A stretch of 64,000 nucleotides of DNA from Alphaproteobacteria bacterium (GTDB lineage: Bacteria; Pseudomonadota; Alphaproteobacteria; UBA9219; RGZA01), in assembly GCA_033762625.1 (NCBI GenBank), contig JANRLI010000016.1, positions 1 to 64,000 of the forward strand, written 5' to 3'. A model generated the notes under the pieces. That model made no database searches. It saw only the letters and a program-made list of their open reading frames with translations, and had not been told where the DNA came from. The position numbers and the translations under genes were made by a program. Shown here piece by piece: positions 54,934 through 64,000 of the stretch; within the stretch, counting starts at the first letter, position 1; every line of letters starts with the position of its first letter.

Positions 54934-56925
54934 TTATTGAAACAGGCGCAGCAGGATAATCAGCATAATAAAAAACGAAATGCCCACCGCAATCACCGCG
55001 GCAAGCGGTTGTCCGGCCTGTTCCGCCAGCATTTTTTTGTTTTTGGCATATTCACCCAGACGTTCGGCCTCAGCTTCCATTTCCTTATACAGCATTTTGG
55101 CAGCAACAAATTCCTGCGCGTCCAGCACAACGGTATCGGTATCATCGACAAGATTAAGCAGGTTACTCAAACGTCCCGTAGCCGCTGCGGCTTTCAATTC
55201 TTTGCGCACGCGCTCCTGACGCGGGCGGTTATGGAACCGCTTCACCGCTTCTTCGGTCAACGGCAACAGGGTTGCCGCCAGATTTTTTAGATTATCCGGC
55301 CCGAAACTTTCCTGTAAATTGGCATAGAGATTCAAAATACCGATATTCCGGCGGGTCATATCGCGCATCTGGTCAATATTCTGCATCAATAGCAGCGAGA
55401 TGTTCTTGTCTTTTGCCATCAAAAACGCGGCGATATGCCTATCAATCAATTGCAATCCGCCCAGCGGCGCGCGGCGCTCCAACGCTTCCAAGAGCTGCTT
55501 GGGCGTTTGCACATAACGGTCGCGGATTTGCGGATTTAAACAGGGCAAACTCGGGTTACCATCGTACAGATATCGCTCAAGCCCGAAGCCCAGCGATTTA
55601 TTCTGCACAACATCAACGGCTTTTTCACACAGCTGCACCACAACAATCGAATTGCCGATTTTGCCATCCGGCTGGTATTCAAGCCATAAGGCAGGGAAAC
55701 GGTTGATGATGATTTCGGCAATAGTGGTCAGCTGCGCTTCACCCAGCATCATCTGCGCAAGCAGCACAGGCAAGCCGGATGGATAAACGCTAATCCCGCG
55801 ATACCGAATGGGCGCCAGCGGGTCTAGCGCCAGCTGCACATTACTGACCAACCGCTCCTCTTCACTGCCCAGCCGCTGCTGGCGCGTAGTCGCTATCGCC
55901 TGATCCAGATTTTTAATCGCCTTCTCATCCGAAAAGCCGTGGCTGATCCAGCGCGCCAATTCCTGATTGGCAATCATGCTTGCCGCCAATTTCGTATCGC
56001 TGCTCATTGCGGTCAGCAACTGGCGTAATTGCACAAAATCCTGCGTGCCGAATTTTAGCGGACGGCTGGCTTTTTTGGCAATCGTCGATTGGCGCGGCGT
56101 CAACCGGCGGCCCGCAACCCAATGTTCGAAATCTTCATGGGTCCAGCGCAGCGCAGGGTCATCGGTTAAAAGTCCGCGCAGTAATTCGATGATCGCTTGC
56201 GAAAATTTGCGCTCGCCTGCCAGTGCCGAATAACTACCACGTTCGATTTTCAATTGCACAATCGCTTCGGGTGTTAAATCACGCAGCGGCAGATCGCCAA
56301 TCAATGCCGTTAAAATCAATACACCAAAGGCGTAAAAATCATCGGCCGATGTTCCCATGCCGCGCGCAATATCGGGGGCAAGGGCGCGGTGCGGCGTTTC
56401 ATATTGCGCGGGCTGGCGGAATGCGCAAGGCGCGGTCAAACATTCGCCCAACGTCACACTATTACCATCGCCCATAAACACATTATCGGCGCGGATGGAG
56501 CCATGGAATAATCCCATCTTGGCAATCTGGCAAATAGCCTGGCCCAGCGGCTTGATGACCCCTTCGATCAGCGCCGCTTCTTTAATGGCCGGAAAGGGCC
56601 CGTGAATATAATCCGGCGCATCACCCAGCGGCGCAAGCCGCGCGCCTTTGATCATGTCATAAATAATCGCCATGTGGCGGTTGCCGGATAACGGCCAATC
56701 GATCACATGCGCTTCATGCACCAGACTTAAACTTTTATGGGAAAGCCCGTGAAATCCCGCCAACATGTCCACGCGCGTCGGCATGTGACCGTTCACCACA
56801 TACGCCATTAATGCAGCGCCGCTATTGACCTTGCCATGCACGGCATACGCCTTGGCCGTGCCGGTATCAAAATCGGGCAACGGTTGCATTTCATCAATGG
56901 TGTAGCGTTCGTTGAAGATGGCCAT
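54934..56925 (-). CDS. tail-anchored protein-kinase-like protein (predicted pseudokinase)
   Basis: A 663-residue protein with a kinase-like N-terminal domain (~1-270), a large helical middle and one C-terminal membrane segment (VIAVGISFFIMLIILLRLF). The fold shows in FHGSIRADNVFM (141-148), where kinases have the catalytic HRDxxxxN, and in SADDFYAFGVLILTALIGDLPL (subdomain IX). Key residues are lost: the catalytic Asp is Ser (HGS), DFG is LGE, and no VAIK lysine is found near residue 40. The middle region has no family I recognise. It is the first gene of a probable two-gene unit; a scaffold or allosteric role at the membrane is inferred. Confidence 0.78.
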   Translation of the reverse strand: MAIFNERYTIDEMQPLPDFDTGTAKAYAVHGKVNSGAALMAYVVNGHMPTRVDMLAGFHGLSHKSLSLVHEAHVIDWPLSGNRHMAIIYDMIKGARLAPLGDAPDYIHGPFPAIKEAALIEGVIKPLGQAICQIAKMGLFHGSIRADNVFMGDGNSVTLGECLTAPCAFRQPAQYETPHRALAPDIARGMGTSADDFYAFGVLILTALIGDLPLRDLTPEAIVQLKIERGSYSALAGERKFSQAIIELLRGLLTDDPALRWTHEDFEHWVAGRRLTPRQSTIAKKASRPLKFGTQDFVQLRQLLTAMSSDTKLAASMIANQELARWISHGFSDEKAIKNLDQAIATTRQQRLGSEEERLVSNVQLALDPLAPIRYRGISVYPSGLPVLLAQMMLGEAQLTTIAEIIINRFPALWLEYQPDGKIGNSIVVVQLCEKAVDVVQNKSLGFGLERYLYDGNPSLPCLNPQIRDRYVQTPKQLLEALERRAPLGGLQLIDRHIAAFLMAKDKNISLLLMQNIDQMRDMTRRNIGILNLYANLQESFGPDNLKNLAATLLPLTEEAVKRFHNRPRQERVRKELKAAAATGRLSNLLNLVDDTDTVVLDAQEFVAAKMLYKEMEAEAERLGEYAKNKKMLAEQAGQPLAAVIAVGISFFIMLIILLRLFQ

Positions 56926-56951
56926 AGAAGCAAACTATAGCCAGTTATGCG

Positions 56952-58244
56952 TCATCCTTCAAACGGGTCTTTCATCAAAATGGTATCTTCACGCTCGGGG
57001 CTGGTTGACAAAATGGTCACCGGTGCGCCGGTCAATTCTTCAATGCGGCGAACGTATTTGATTGCTTGCGCCGGCAATTGCGCCCAGCTGCGCGCACCTG
57101 CGGTCGTGCCTTGCCATCCTTCGATCGTTTCATAGATAGGTTCGATTTTTGCCTGCGCGAATTGGTCGGCCGGCAAATAATCAAGCGTATCTTTGCCGAT
57201 CTTGTATCCGGTGCAGATTTTTAATTCGGAAAAGCCATCAAGCACGTCAAGCTTGGTCAGCGTCAATCCATCTATGCCGCCGAACTTCACCGCTTGGCGC
57301 ACCATCACGCTATCAAACCAACCGCAGCGACGCTTGCGACCCGTGACGGTTCCAAATTCGCGGCCGCGCTCGCCAATCTTTTCGCCAATTGCGGTCAATT
57401 CTTCGGTTGGGAATGGGCCCGAACCCACGCGCGTTGTGTATGCCTTGCAAATGCCCAGCACCATGCCAATGGCCTTGGGGCCAATGCCACTTCCGGTTGA
57501 TGCTTGCGCCGCAACGGTGTTGGAGGATGTAACGAACGGATACGTTCCAAAATCCACATCCAGCATAATGCCTTGTGCACCTTCGAACAAAATGCGTTTG
57601 CCGGCGCGGTTCGCTTCATCCAGCACGCGCCATACCGGTGCAGCATGCGCCAATAACCGCGGCGCCATCTGCATCAATTCGCCATACAATTGGTCAACGC
57701 TGACCGTTTCCGCGCCATAGCCTTTCAGCAACAGATTATGATGATCAAGCAATTCCGCAATCTTGGTCTTTAAATGCTCCGGGTGCTGCAAATCGCAAAC
57801 CCTTATCGCGCGGCGTCCAACCTTGTCTTCATAGGCGGGGCCAATGCCGCGGCCAGTTGTGCCGATTTTTGAATTTCCTTTGGATGCTTCGCGTGCGCGG
57901 TCGAGCATGCCATGCACCGGCAAAATGAGCGCGGCATTTTCTGCCAGCAATAAATTCTTGGGTGTAATCGTTACGCCCTTTTCGGCAATGCCATCAATTT
58001 CTTTGAGCAAGGCAACCGGATCAACCACCACGCCATTGCCGATAATCGAAAGCTTGCCGCCGCGCACCACGCCCGATGGCAGCAATGATAATTTATAGGT
58101 TACGCCATCAATTACCAAGGTGTGCCCGGCGTTATGACCGCCTTGAAAACGCACCACGACATCTGCTCTGCTTGAAAGCCAATCAACGACTTTTCCTTTA
58201 CCTTCATCGCCCCATTGGGCTCCGACGACGGCGACATTTGGCAT
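56952..58244 (-). CDS. purA: adenylosuccinate synthetase
   Basis: A 430-residue GTP-dependent enzyme joining IMP and aspartate, the first committed step to [20 protein letters not shown] (P-loop), [21 protein letters not shown] and [14 protein letters not shown] are all intact. Normal length. In many alphaproteobacteria purA and hisZ are neighbours; here two unknown genes and a structured repeat separate them. Confidence 0.97.
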   Translation of the reverse strand: MPNVAVVGAQWGDEGKGKVVDWLSSRADVVVRFQGGHNAGHTLVIDGVTYKLSLLPSGVVRGGKLSIIGNGVVVDPVALLKEIDGIAEKGVTITPKNLLLAENAALILPVHGMLDRAREASKGNSKIGTTGRGIGPAYEDKVGRRAIRVCDLQHPEHLKTKIAELLDHHNLLLKGYGAETVSVDQLYGELMQMAPRLLAHAAPVWRVLDEANRAGKRILFEGAQGIMLDVDFGTYPFVTSSNTVAAQASTGSGIGPKAIGMVLGICKAYTTRVGSGPFPTEELTAIGEKIGERGREFGTVTGRKRRCGWFDSVMVRQAVKFGGIDGLTLTKLDVLDGFSELKICTGYKIGKDTLDYLPADQFAQAKIEPIYETIEGWQGTTAGARSWAQLPAQAIKYVRRIEELTGAPVTILSTSPEREDTILMKDPFEG

Positions 58245-58389
58245 GATTTTTCCTTAAGATAATTAACAGGCAGTTCAAAGAAGGGCTTAATAAACCAAAG
58301 CTAATCGTAAAGAACAAGCAAAAAGGGCTTTTTGGTTTCACATCATATGATTAAGCTTTGCGCGCTAACATTTTAAACCGAGAAAGATT

Positions 58390-58809
58390 ATGTCTACCTA
58401 TGCAAACCGTGGTGCCCGTGCCGGATGGTCATCCTTCAACCCCGTAACATTTTGGACCAATCAGATATTTGGTCACCAGATTGATGGCGTGTGGACTCCC
58501 TCCCTGAATGTCTCTGTCTCGGATATGGGCGGCTTTCCCGAGGTTACGTTTTCATATGTCGGTGATGCGGGGGATGAAGGCGGACCTTACGTTCCTGCCA
58601 AAGAGCAATTCATCACATTCATGTCCAACCCGAAAGTTGCTGAACAGGCGCTCGATTTAATTGGTCAGCACCTTGGCTGGAAAGCAAAGCATTATATCAG
58701 GCTGTTTATTGATTTAGAGACCACCGCATTACCGCCGCGCCCGCAAAGCCGCGAAACAGGAATTGAAAAATTACGTGCGATTGCAAAAGGCACACCGCCA
58801 AATCCTTAA
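58390..58809 (+). CDS. unknown small protein
   Basis: A 139-residue protein without signal or membrane segment. Aromatic-rich N-terminus (GWSSFNPVTFWTNQIFG), strands (PEVTFSYVGDAGDEGG), then helix and LFIDLETTALPP. No family is recognised. It lies 22 bp before the 313-residue gene on the same strand, divergent from purA; probably an operon. Confidence 0.6.
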   Translation: MSTYANRGARAGWSSFNPVTFWTNQIFGHQIDGVWTPSLNVSVSDMGGFPEVTFSYVGDAGDEGGPYVPAKEQFITFMSNPKVAEQALDLIGQHLGWKAKHYIRLFIDLETTALPPRPQSRETGIEKLRAIAKGTPPNP

Positions 58810-58831
58810 ACGATTTTGATAGTTATTATTC

Positions 58832-59773
58832 ATGTTTGATTTTGAAACCCTAACCCAAGCGATCCTCGATCGCATGAATAAACGTCCCTCGCAGACGGTG
58901 ATGGAAAGCAGCTGCATTCCATTTAACGTGGCATGGAATATGTTTTTAGAAAGCCCTGCCGATAATCCTTCCGATTTCACCGCGCGGTTTTATGCAACGC
59001 AGCGCGGGGTATCCCGCGCGCTGCCCGCGCTGCAAAGCATCGAAGGTACCATCCAGCATGCAACGCGCTATGCCTCCATGGGCTATATTACCTGCGGGAT
59101 TATCAAAGCGATGCAGCACAACAGCAACGGCACAGCGTCTGATTTATTCGTTGCCACCGATATTGGCGCGACCGCAGTTCTGCTGATGGATTTGAATGAA
59201 AAGGTCAAATCCTTCATGAACAATCATCGTCCGGTGGACTCTGCACCACTTGACAAAAAATTGCTTGCCGCGCTCAGTGATTTTTATACCGTGTTGCTGA
59301 TTGCGCTTAATGAAACCAAGCCCATCGCCAGCCGTAACAAGGATACCGCAAAACAAATTGATGATGCGATCGCCGATTGTCTTATGATTGCAGATACCAA
59401 TGAACTCAGACTGCATATTCCGCGTGAGCTTGCGCGCCGTGTATCAGGCGATTTACTGGGCAAGCAACAAATGGGGGCAGACAGCGAATTTAAACTTCCG
59501 CTTGAAGATACCCCTTCTTATCAACCGGTTCCGCATGACCATGCGCTGGTTCCGCACCGCCCCGAACTGGCCCGCACGGGTTTTTATGGCCGCCCGCCCA
59601 AAGCCGCAGCAAAATCCGCAGCACCGCAGGGCAGTGGCGCGGTTATCTTGCAATTAGACGATGCTGCACGTGAACGAATTCGCAGAACGAAATTAGTCGA
59701 AGCGGCAAAGCGCAGAAATCCCGCCGATCCCGGAAAGCCGCCAAAGCCGGATGCACCACCTACACCAGTCTAA
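58832..59773 (+). CDS. unknown protein
   Basis: A 313-residue protein, no signal. The first ~215 residues are mostly helical (FETLTQAILDRMNKRPSQTV; ATDIGATAVLLMDLNEKVKSF; LLAALSDFYTVLLIALNETK). After residue ~225 comes a Pro-rich linker, a short Q-LDDAARERIRRTKLVEAAKRR helix and a Pro tail. No family is recognised. Second gene of a two-gene unit ending at the structured repeat. Confidence 0.65.
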   Translation: MFDFETLTQAILDRMNKRPSQTVMESSCIPFNVAWNMFLESPADNPSDFTARFYATQRGVSRALPALQSIEGTIQHATRYASMGYITCGIIKAMQHNSNGTASDLFVATDIGATAVLLMDLNEKVKSFMNNHRPVDSAPLDKKLLAALSDFYTVLLIALNETKPIASRNKDTAKQIDDAIADCLMIADTNELRLHIPRELARRVSGDLLGKQQMGADSEFKLPLEDTPSYQPVPHDHALVPHRPELARTGFYGRPPKAAAKSAAPQGSGAVILQLDDAARERIRRTKLVEAAKRRNPADPGKPPKPDAPPTPV

Positions 59774-59781
59774 TCAACCAT

Positions 59782-59902
59782 AAGTTACGTCAGAATGAGA
59801 CGAAAATGCGTGGTTCCGAGAACCGGAGCGCAGCGTACATTTAAGTACGTGAGCACCGGAAGCGGAGGAACAGCGCATTTGCAGTCCATTATCACGTAAC
59901 TT
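59782..59902. repeat. structured dispersed repeat, copy 2
   Basis: A 121-bp element, partner of 49105-49234. The ends AAGTTACGT / ACGTAACTT pair perfectly, and the same two inner hairpins are kept. It sits in a convergent gap and ends 2 bp before the hisZ stop codon, so it is the 3' untranslated part of hisZ mRNA on the minus strand. Confidence 0.85.
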
Positions 59903-59904
59903 TT

Positions 59905-61035
59905 TTAGATCATCTTGGCTTTATTGTTTTCGTAAATTACATGGCACGCCTGACGTTTTGCTTCTGCGGTCAAATCAGTGTCCTTGGAAAGATTGCGCAG
60001 CACGACATACCCTTCCTTCACCAAGGCCGCGGTTTGCGCGGGCGCGGTATCAAACGGCACCAGAATACGCGCGCGGGGTTTGGCGCGCGGCAACACCGGC
60101 ATCAAACTTTCGGCATAGAATGTGAAACCGGTTGCAGGTTCATTGGTGGCGGTGCGATATCTGCCGCCGCGTCCCAATTCGGCGCGAATGGCCTTGGAAA
60201 AAAGCGCAAAGCTCAATCCGGTTTGGTATTCAAAGCCGCGATATTCCACAAGATCGACCGTCATGGTGCTGCGCAGATCATGCGGCAATAAATCATATAC
60301 ACGTTGCAAGCGTGTGCGGTCCAATGCCGCTTTTTCGGGTAAATCCATCGCGGCCAATGCGGCAAGCGCGTCTCCGGCATCACCGCTTGCACGCAATAAT
60401 CCCACTGCAAGCGCGCATGCTTTTTCCATTCCTGCGGTTTTACCCAATCCCTGCACCAAGGCTTCATTCTTGCGGTCGAGTGCGGCGTGTAATTTTGCCC
60501 GTGCATCGCCTTCTACATGAAATGCTTCGCAAATACTTGGAATAAGCGTGGGCAAGGTAATGTCGAGCGCAACACCGGTCACGCCAATACGCGCCAAACT
60601 TTGCATCGCCAATAAAATAACTTCGGCATCCGCTTCGGCATCCAGACTACCGATGATTTCTGCGCCCACTTGCGTCACTTGGCGCGCGTGGTTTTGTTCA
60701 TGGCCTGTGATGCGTAAAATGGGCCCCGCATAGGATAAGCGCAAAGGGCGCGGCGCGGTGGAAAGACGCGTTGCGGCAATGCGGCCGATTTGCAAGGTGT
60801 GATCGCTGCGGCATGCCAGCATGCGCTGCGAATTGGGGTCCATCACGCGGAAGGTGGTGCGGTTCAAACTGGCACCGGGGCCCGATAATAATGTTTCTTC
60901 AAATTCCATAATGGGCGGCGCAACGCGTCCATAACCGTTTTCGGCAAACACCGCTAACAGCGTTTGCGTGGCGGCGGCTTCGCTTTCCGCATCGGGGCTT
61001 AATACGTCATAAAATCCGGCAGGAAGAAGGTTCAT
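59905..61035 (-). CDS. hisZ: ATP phosphoribosyltransferase regulatory subunit
   Basis: A 376-residue HisZ, a catalytically inactive paralog of histidyl-tRNA synthetase needed by short-form HisG in the first step of histidine synthesis. PAGFYDVLSPDAESEAAATQ opens it; FRVMDPNSQRMLACRSDHTLQIGRIAATRL and HEQNHARQVTQVGAEIIGS are the class II aaRS-like motifs. The end is the expected short anticodon-domain-free tail. The repeat starts right after its stop codon. Confidence 0.9.
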   Translation of the reverse strand: MNLLPAGFYDVLSPDAESEAAATQTLLAVFAENGYGRVAPPIMEFEETLLSGPGASLNRTTFRVMDPNSQRMLACRSDHTLQIGRIAATRLSTAPRPLRLSYAGPILRITGHEQNHARQVTQVGAEIIGSLDAEADAEVILLAMQSLARIGVTGVALDITLPTLIPSICEAFHVEGDARAKLHAALDRKNEALVQGLGKTAGMEKACALAVGLLRASGDAGDALAALAAMDLPEKAALDRTRLQRVYDLLPHDLRSTMTVDLVEYRGFEYQTGLSFALFSKAIRAELGRGGRYRTATNEPATGFTFYAESLMPVLPRAKPRARILVPFDTAPAQTAALVKEGYVVLRNLSKDTDLTAEAKRQACHVIYENNKAKMI

Positions 61036-61151
61036 GGCAAAAACATTCGCTAAAACGCTGATTATTAAACTCTGGTAGAAAATAAAGATATTCAGTAAAA
61101 ATACCAGTGCTTAAAAGCCAAGCGCCAAAAATATAACAAAGCAGCATATTT

Positions 61152-62144
61152 ATGAACCCGTCATTCCCCTCCACCCGCCTTCGCCGCACCCGCCAAACGC
61201 CATGGCTGCGCAACCTTGTTGCGGAAAATACCGTCACCGTGAACGACCTGATCTGGACGGGTTTTGTGATCGAAGGCAAAGCTGTGCGCGAACCCATTCA
61301 TTCGCTTCCCGGTGTTGCGCGGCTTTCTATTGATGAATTGGTGGCCGAAGCACAAGAGCTTAAATCATTGGGCATTAATGCGATGGCGATATTCCCCGCG
61401 CTTGATGCCAAATTGAAAAACGCAAAAGGCAGCGAAGCGGTTAATCCTGACAATTTAATTTGCCGTGCGGTTGCTGCGGTGAAAAAAGCCGTGCCGGAAA
61501 TGGGCATCATCTGCGATGTAGCATTGGATCCGTTCACCGATCACGCGCATGACGGATTATTGGTGGATGGAAAAATCCTCAATGATGAAACCGTTGAAAT
61601 TCTATGCCAACAAGCCTTGGTGCAGGTAAAGGCGGGCTGCGATATCATCGCTCCATCCGATATGATGGATGGGCGCGTTGGTGCTATTCGCAAGGCATTA
61701 GACGCAGCGGGCTTTCAAGACAAACTTATTTTGTCCTATGCCGCCAAATACGCATCGGGTTTTTACGGCCCGTTCCGCGATGCCTTGAATAATAAGGGCA
61801 GTTTGAAGGGCGATAAAAAAACCTATCAGATGGATACCGCGAATAGCGATGAAGCCTTGCGCGAAGTGGCCATGGATATCAACGAAGGCGCGGATATGGT
61901 CATGGTGAAACCCGGCCTGCCATACCTTGATATCGTGTCGCGCGTGAAAACCACATTCAACATGCCCACCTTTGTGTATCAGGTGAGCGGTGAATACGCG
62001 ATGATGAAAGCCGCAGCCGCCAATGGCTGGATCGATGGCGACCGCATTCTCATGGAAACCATGCTGTGCTTCAAACGCGCGGGAGCGGATGCTGTGTTGA
62101 CCTACGCCGCAAAAGACGTGGCGAAGTTGCTAGGAAAAATCTAG
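61152..62144 (+). CDS. hemB: delta-aminolevulinic acid dehydratase (porphobilinogen synthase)
   Basis: A 330-residue enzyme condensing two 5-aminolevulinate to porphobilinogen for heme and related tetrapyrroles. The two catalytic lysines occur in SYAAKYASGFYGPF and MVKPGLPYLD. The metal site reads CDVALDPFTDHAHDG, with Ala/Asp in place of the cysteines of zinc enzymes, so it is the magnesium-type form common in alphaproteobacteria. Its end overlaps the convergent gene by 4 bp. Confidence 0.97.
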   Translation: MNPSFPSTRLRRTRQTPWLRNLVAENTVTVNDLIWTGFVIEGKAVREPIHSLPGVARLSIDELVAEAQELKSLGINAMAIFPALDAKLKNAKGSEAVNPDNLICRAVAAVKKAVPEMGIICDVALDPFTDHAHDGLLVDGKILNDETVEILCQQALVQVKAGCDIIAPSDMMDGRVGAIRKALDAAGFQDKLILSYAAKYASGFYGPFRDALNNKGSLKGDKKTYQMDTANSDEALREVAMDINEGADMVMVKPGLPYLDIVSRVKTTFNMPTFVYQVSGEYAMMKAAAANGWIDGDRILMETMLCFKRAGADAVLTYAAKDVAKLLGKI

Positions 62145-62977
62145 GAAGAAAGTGTCCGGTCTTTGCGCCATGGCGCAACCCATGTGCGGGTGCGTTTTGG
62201 TGGCTCTTGAACATTGAGCGCGCCGGAAAGGCTGGCTGATTCAATCGCCAACACCCCATATAATCTACTTTTACTGCTAAAGGGGCTGCGCGTGACACTG
62301 CCATCAGGATTAAACGTGATAAAGCGTCCTTTTTGATGGAATAAAAGTGAAGTCGCGCCGCTGATGCGCACATTATGCTTCATCGCAGCTTCACTCACCA
62401 CCGCGCATAAATCCTGCTGCTCATCACGGCCTCTGAAATGAATACTCGAAAACACGTCACATGCCGCCAACACAATATGCTCCGCAGGTTTTTTGCCATT
62501 TGCAAACAGCTGATCCAGTAATTCTTTGATGGTAAACGCCTCTTCAGCCCTCAGCGTAGTGCTCATCAGCCCATCCGTGCCATGCCCTGCAATAACCAAT
62601 GTCTTGAACGGCGCTGCCCGCTTATTCCGCAATTCATCAATATGCGCGATTGCATCTTCAAGCTTGGTCACATGGTCTGGAACAACACTGATGCTGCTGC
62701 CATAAAGAAGCGGTAGATTGATAACGTGCTTCGTTGCGCCATCTTTTTTGAGGTGGCTCATGGCGTCCCCTGGCAACTTCACTTCCATAATATCGGGGTC
62801 GGGCCTGCGGAAGCGCGAATAGAACATATGGCGCGGTATTTGAACAGCATAGCGATTTAACATTGTGCTGTTATGCACGATTTCGGTACGCGCCCGGTGA
62901 TACATGCTGGTGAACAGTCTTTCCAGCCGTCCTGTGAGCGATTTATCTTCAACGCCAAGAATTTTTGGTTTGCGCAT
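62141..62977 (-). CDS. unknown protein with clan-CD-like His/Cys pair
   Basis: A 278-residue protein without signal peptide. FKTLVIAGHGTDGLMST (His132) followed ~40 residues later by EHIVLAACDVFSS (Cys173) matches the order and strand context of caspase-like (clan CD) peptidases, where a GHG histidine and a cysteine after a hydrophobic strand form the dyad. HVINLPLLYGSSISVVPD lies before it. No family is named with confidence; a peptidase-like or related hydrolase role is inferred. The ATG at 62977 is a good start. Confidence 0.6.
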   Translation of the reverse strand: MRKPKILGVEDKSLTGRLERLFTSMYHRARTEIVHNSTMLNRYAVQIPRHMFYSRFRRPDPDIMEVKLPGDAMSHLKKDGATKHVINLPLLYGSSISVVPDHVTKLEDAIAHIDELRNKRAAPFKTLVIAGHGTDGLMSTTLRAEEAFTIKELLDQLFANGKKPAEHIVLAACDVFSSIHFRGRDEQQDLCAVVSEAAMKHNVRISGATSLLFHQKGRFITFNPDGSVTRSPFSSKSRLYGVLAIESASLSGALNVQEPPKRTRTWVAPWRKDRTLSS

Positions 62978-63044
62978 ACCGACTATTATACATGGCTAAA
63001 CCGAAAGTAATGCGCCGCACCGGTTTTATATTAACCATACCACG

Positions 63045-63809
63045 CTATTTTTTTCCCAAAAATTCCGTGATCGCCTTACTCACGGTTGCCGATTTTGTGA
63101 AATCCACCCGCGGGTGGCGGAACGGCACCCATTGAAAGCGTTCATACCATAACGTGCCTTCATGCGGCGGTTTGGCATAATCATACTGCGCGATGGGCCG
63201 GAAGCTTTCATAGCGCACATCGATATCGCCCAGATTTTTTTGTTCCGATGCGTATAATGCTAACGCCGCGCGTTTCATGTTCTGTTCATCCGGCGACAGC
63301 GTCAGCGTGGTTTCATTGCCTTTAATTGCCAGAAATGCGTTAGAATGCGGAATACCGCTAATAAAATTATATTCGGCGACTTCATAAACGGGCACGTTTT
63401 TGATGGTCGATGCCAATGCATTTAATGCGTCATGGTCGGGGTTGCCACCTTCATAGGCTGGCACCCATATGCAATCGGGCGCGCAGTGCTGCATCGCTTG
63501 CATCACTTCGCCATACACGGTTTGCAAATCGGGCCAGATTTCACGCGCGGCGCGCGCATTATTTCCGCCCACCATTTTTATGCCCAGAAAATCCGCCACA
63601 CGTGCAAATTCGCTTAGGCGTGTTTCAACATCGCGTTCGTAATTGCCGCGTTCCCACCACCACATGGTTTGTTTGGCCAAGCACCCATGCGATAGATTCA
63701 CACCATACACCCGCGCGCCCTGCGCCCGTGCACGCGCGATTGCGGCAGCGCAGCCCACGACTTCATCATCCGGATGCGGGATTAAAATTAAAATGCGTTT
63801 GCCGAACAT
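63045..63809 (-). CDS. PIG-L family deacetylase
   Basis: A 254-residue LmbE/PIG-L metal-dependent de-N-acetylase. The zinc motif is IPHPDDEVVG (residues 10-19), and YEGGNPDHDALNALAS gives the second His-containing motif. Members remove acetyl groups from sugars such as GlcNAc linked to inositol, nucleotides or lipids. It overlaps the upstream gene by one base (TAATG); that gene may act on the same substrate. Confidence 0.9.
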   Translation of the reverse strand: MFGKRILILIPHPDDEVVGCAAAIARARAQGARVYGVNLSHGCLAKQTMWWWERGNYERDVETRLSEFARVADFLGIKMVGGNNARAAREIWPDLQTVYGEVMQAMQHCAPDCIWVPAYEGGNPDHDALNALASTIKNVPVYEVAEYNFISGIPHSNAFLAIKGNETTLTLSPDEQNMKRAALALYASEQKNLGDIDVRYESFRPIAQYDYAKPPHEGTLWYERFQWVPFRHPRVDFTKSATVSKAITEFLGKK

Positions 63810-64000
63810 TATCTGCGCTTTCGTACAGCTTGCCAGACGGGAATTAAATCTTCCTGCAACGCCTCTAGCCAGGTGGGGAAATGCCTATCCGCCAGCAGCA
63901 TCGCATTATCACGCAAATTGGTATTGCCGCGAAGGCCATCGGCCTGATGCAATGCCTGCGCCCATGCGCGCGCGGTATCTTCATGCACCAGCTCTCCCGC
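63809..64000 (-). CDS. C-terminal end of a gene cut by the window edge
   Basis: The last 63 codons of a minus-strand gene, from AGELVHEDTARAWAQAL to a stop that overlaps the PIG-L start (TAATG). It is a charged helical tail (LLADRHFPTWLEALQEDLIPVW) with no clear signature. The overlap with a PIG-L gene suggests a glycosyltransferase or similar sugar enzyme, but I cannot tell. Confidence 0.6.
   Translation of the reverse strand, partial: AGELVHEDTARAWAQALHQADGLRGNTNLRDNAMLLADRHFPTWLEALQEDLIPVWQAVRKRR

Overview
The window reads as chromosomal DNA of a free-living, flagellated alphaproteobacterium of moderate GC content. It carries an RcdA-like (DUF1465) protein and a SciP-like (DUF1153) protein, both parts of the alphaproteobacterial CtrA cell-cycle network. 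It also has HisZ, a metal-site variant of HemB typical of many alphaproteobacteria, UbiA and a short alphaproteobacterial flagellin. The large share of unrecognised secreted proteins suggests a poorly characterised lineage; I cannot name it from sequence alone.

Layout. 0-7 kb: rpoC (partial) and rpoB on the minus strand, not preceded by rplJL, then a small secreted protein and rpmE. 7-11.3 kb: a minus-strand operon of three unrecognised proteins that share clustered cysteine motifs, divergent from a substrate-binding protein. 11.4-13.5 kb: flagellin, RcdA-like protein, tRNA-Gln. 13.8-18 kb: an outer-membrane protein, a DUF5666 / DUF6502 pair and an EK-rich repeat protein, tied together by a 17-bp palindrome at three sites. 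18-22 kb: a TerC operon with a structured leader, then an autotransporter-like protein.

23-36 kb is an almost unbroken minus-strand run: ABC exporter, arsC, response regulator and histidine kinase, then ten genes (FAD oxidoreductase, DUF1365, cyclopropane/methyl fatty-acid synthase, half-size MFS, DUF3833 lipoprotein, SDR, SOUL, glutathione peroxidase, NDUFA9-like protein, FeS photolyase). By family this is a light / singlet-oxygen / lipid-modification stress cluster. 36-39.5 kb: an unknown gene, ohr, ilvA.

39.5-46 kb holds the most novel locus: a 980-residue secreted protein with four tandem six-cysteine modules, a 237-residue secreted protein sharing a conserved motif with it, a small secreted protein and a 733-residue predicted outer-membrane barrel. 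47-52.5 kb: sciP, a methyltransferase, ubiA, lemA, an M48 peptidase, cysE and cysK. 52.5-57 kb: small unknown proteins and a membrane-anchored pseudokinase. 57-64 kb: purA, two unknowns, hisZ, hemB, a possible clan CD cysteine-peptidase-like protein, a PIG-L deacetylase and the tail of a further gene. A structured ~120-130-bp repeat occurs at 49.1 and 59.8 kb; its two copies differ by paired, compensatory changes.
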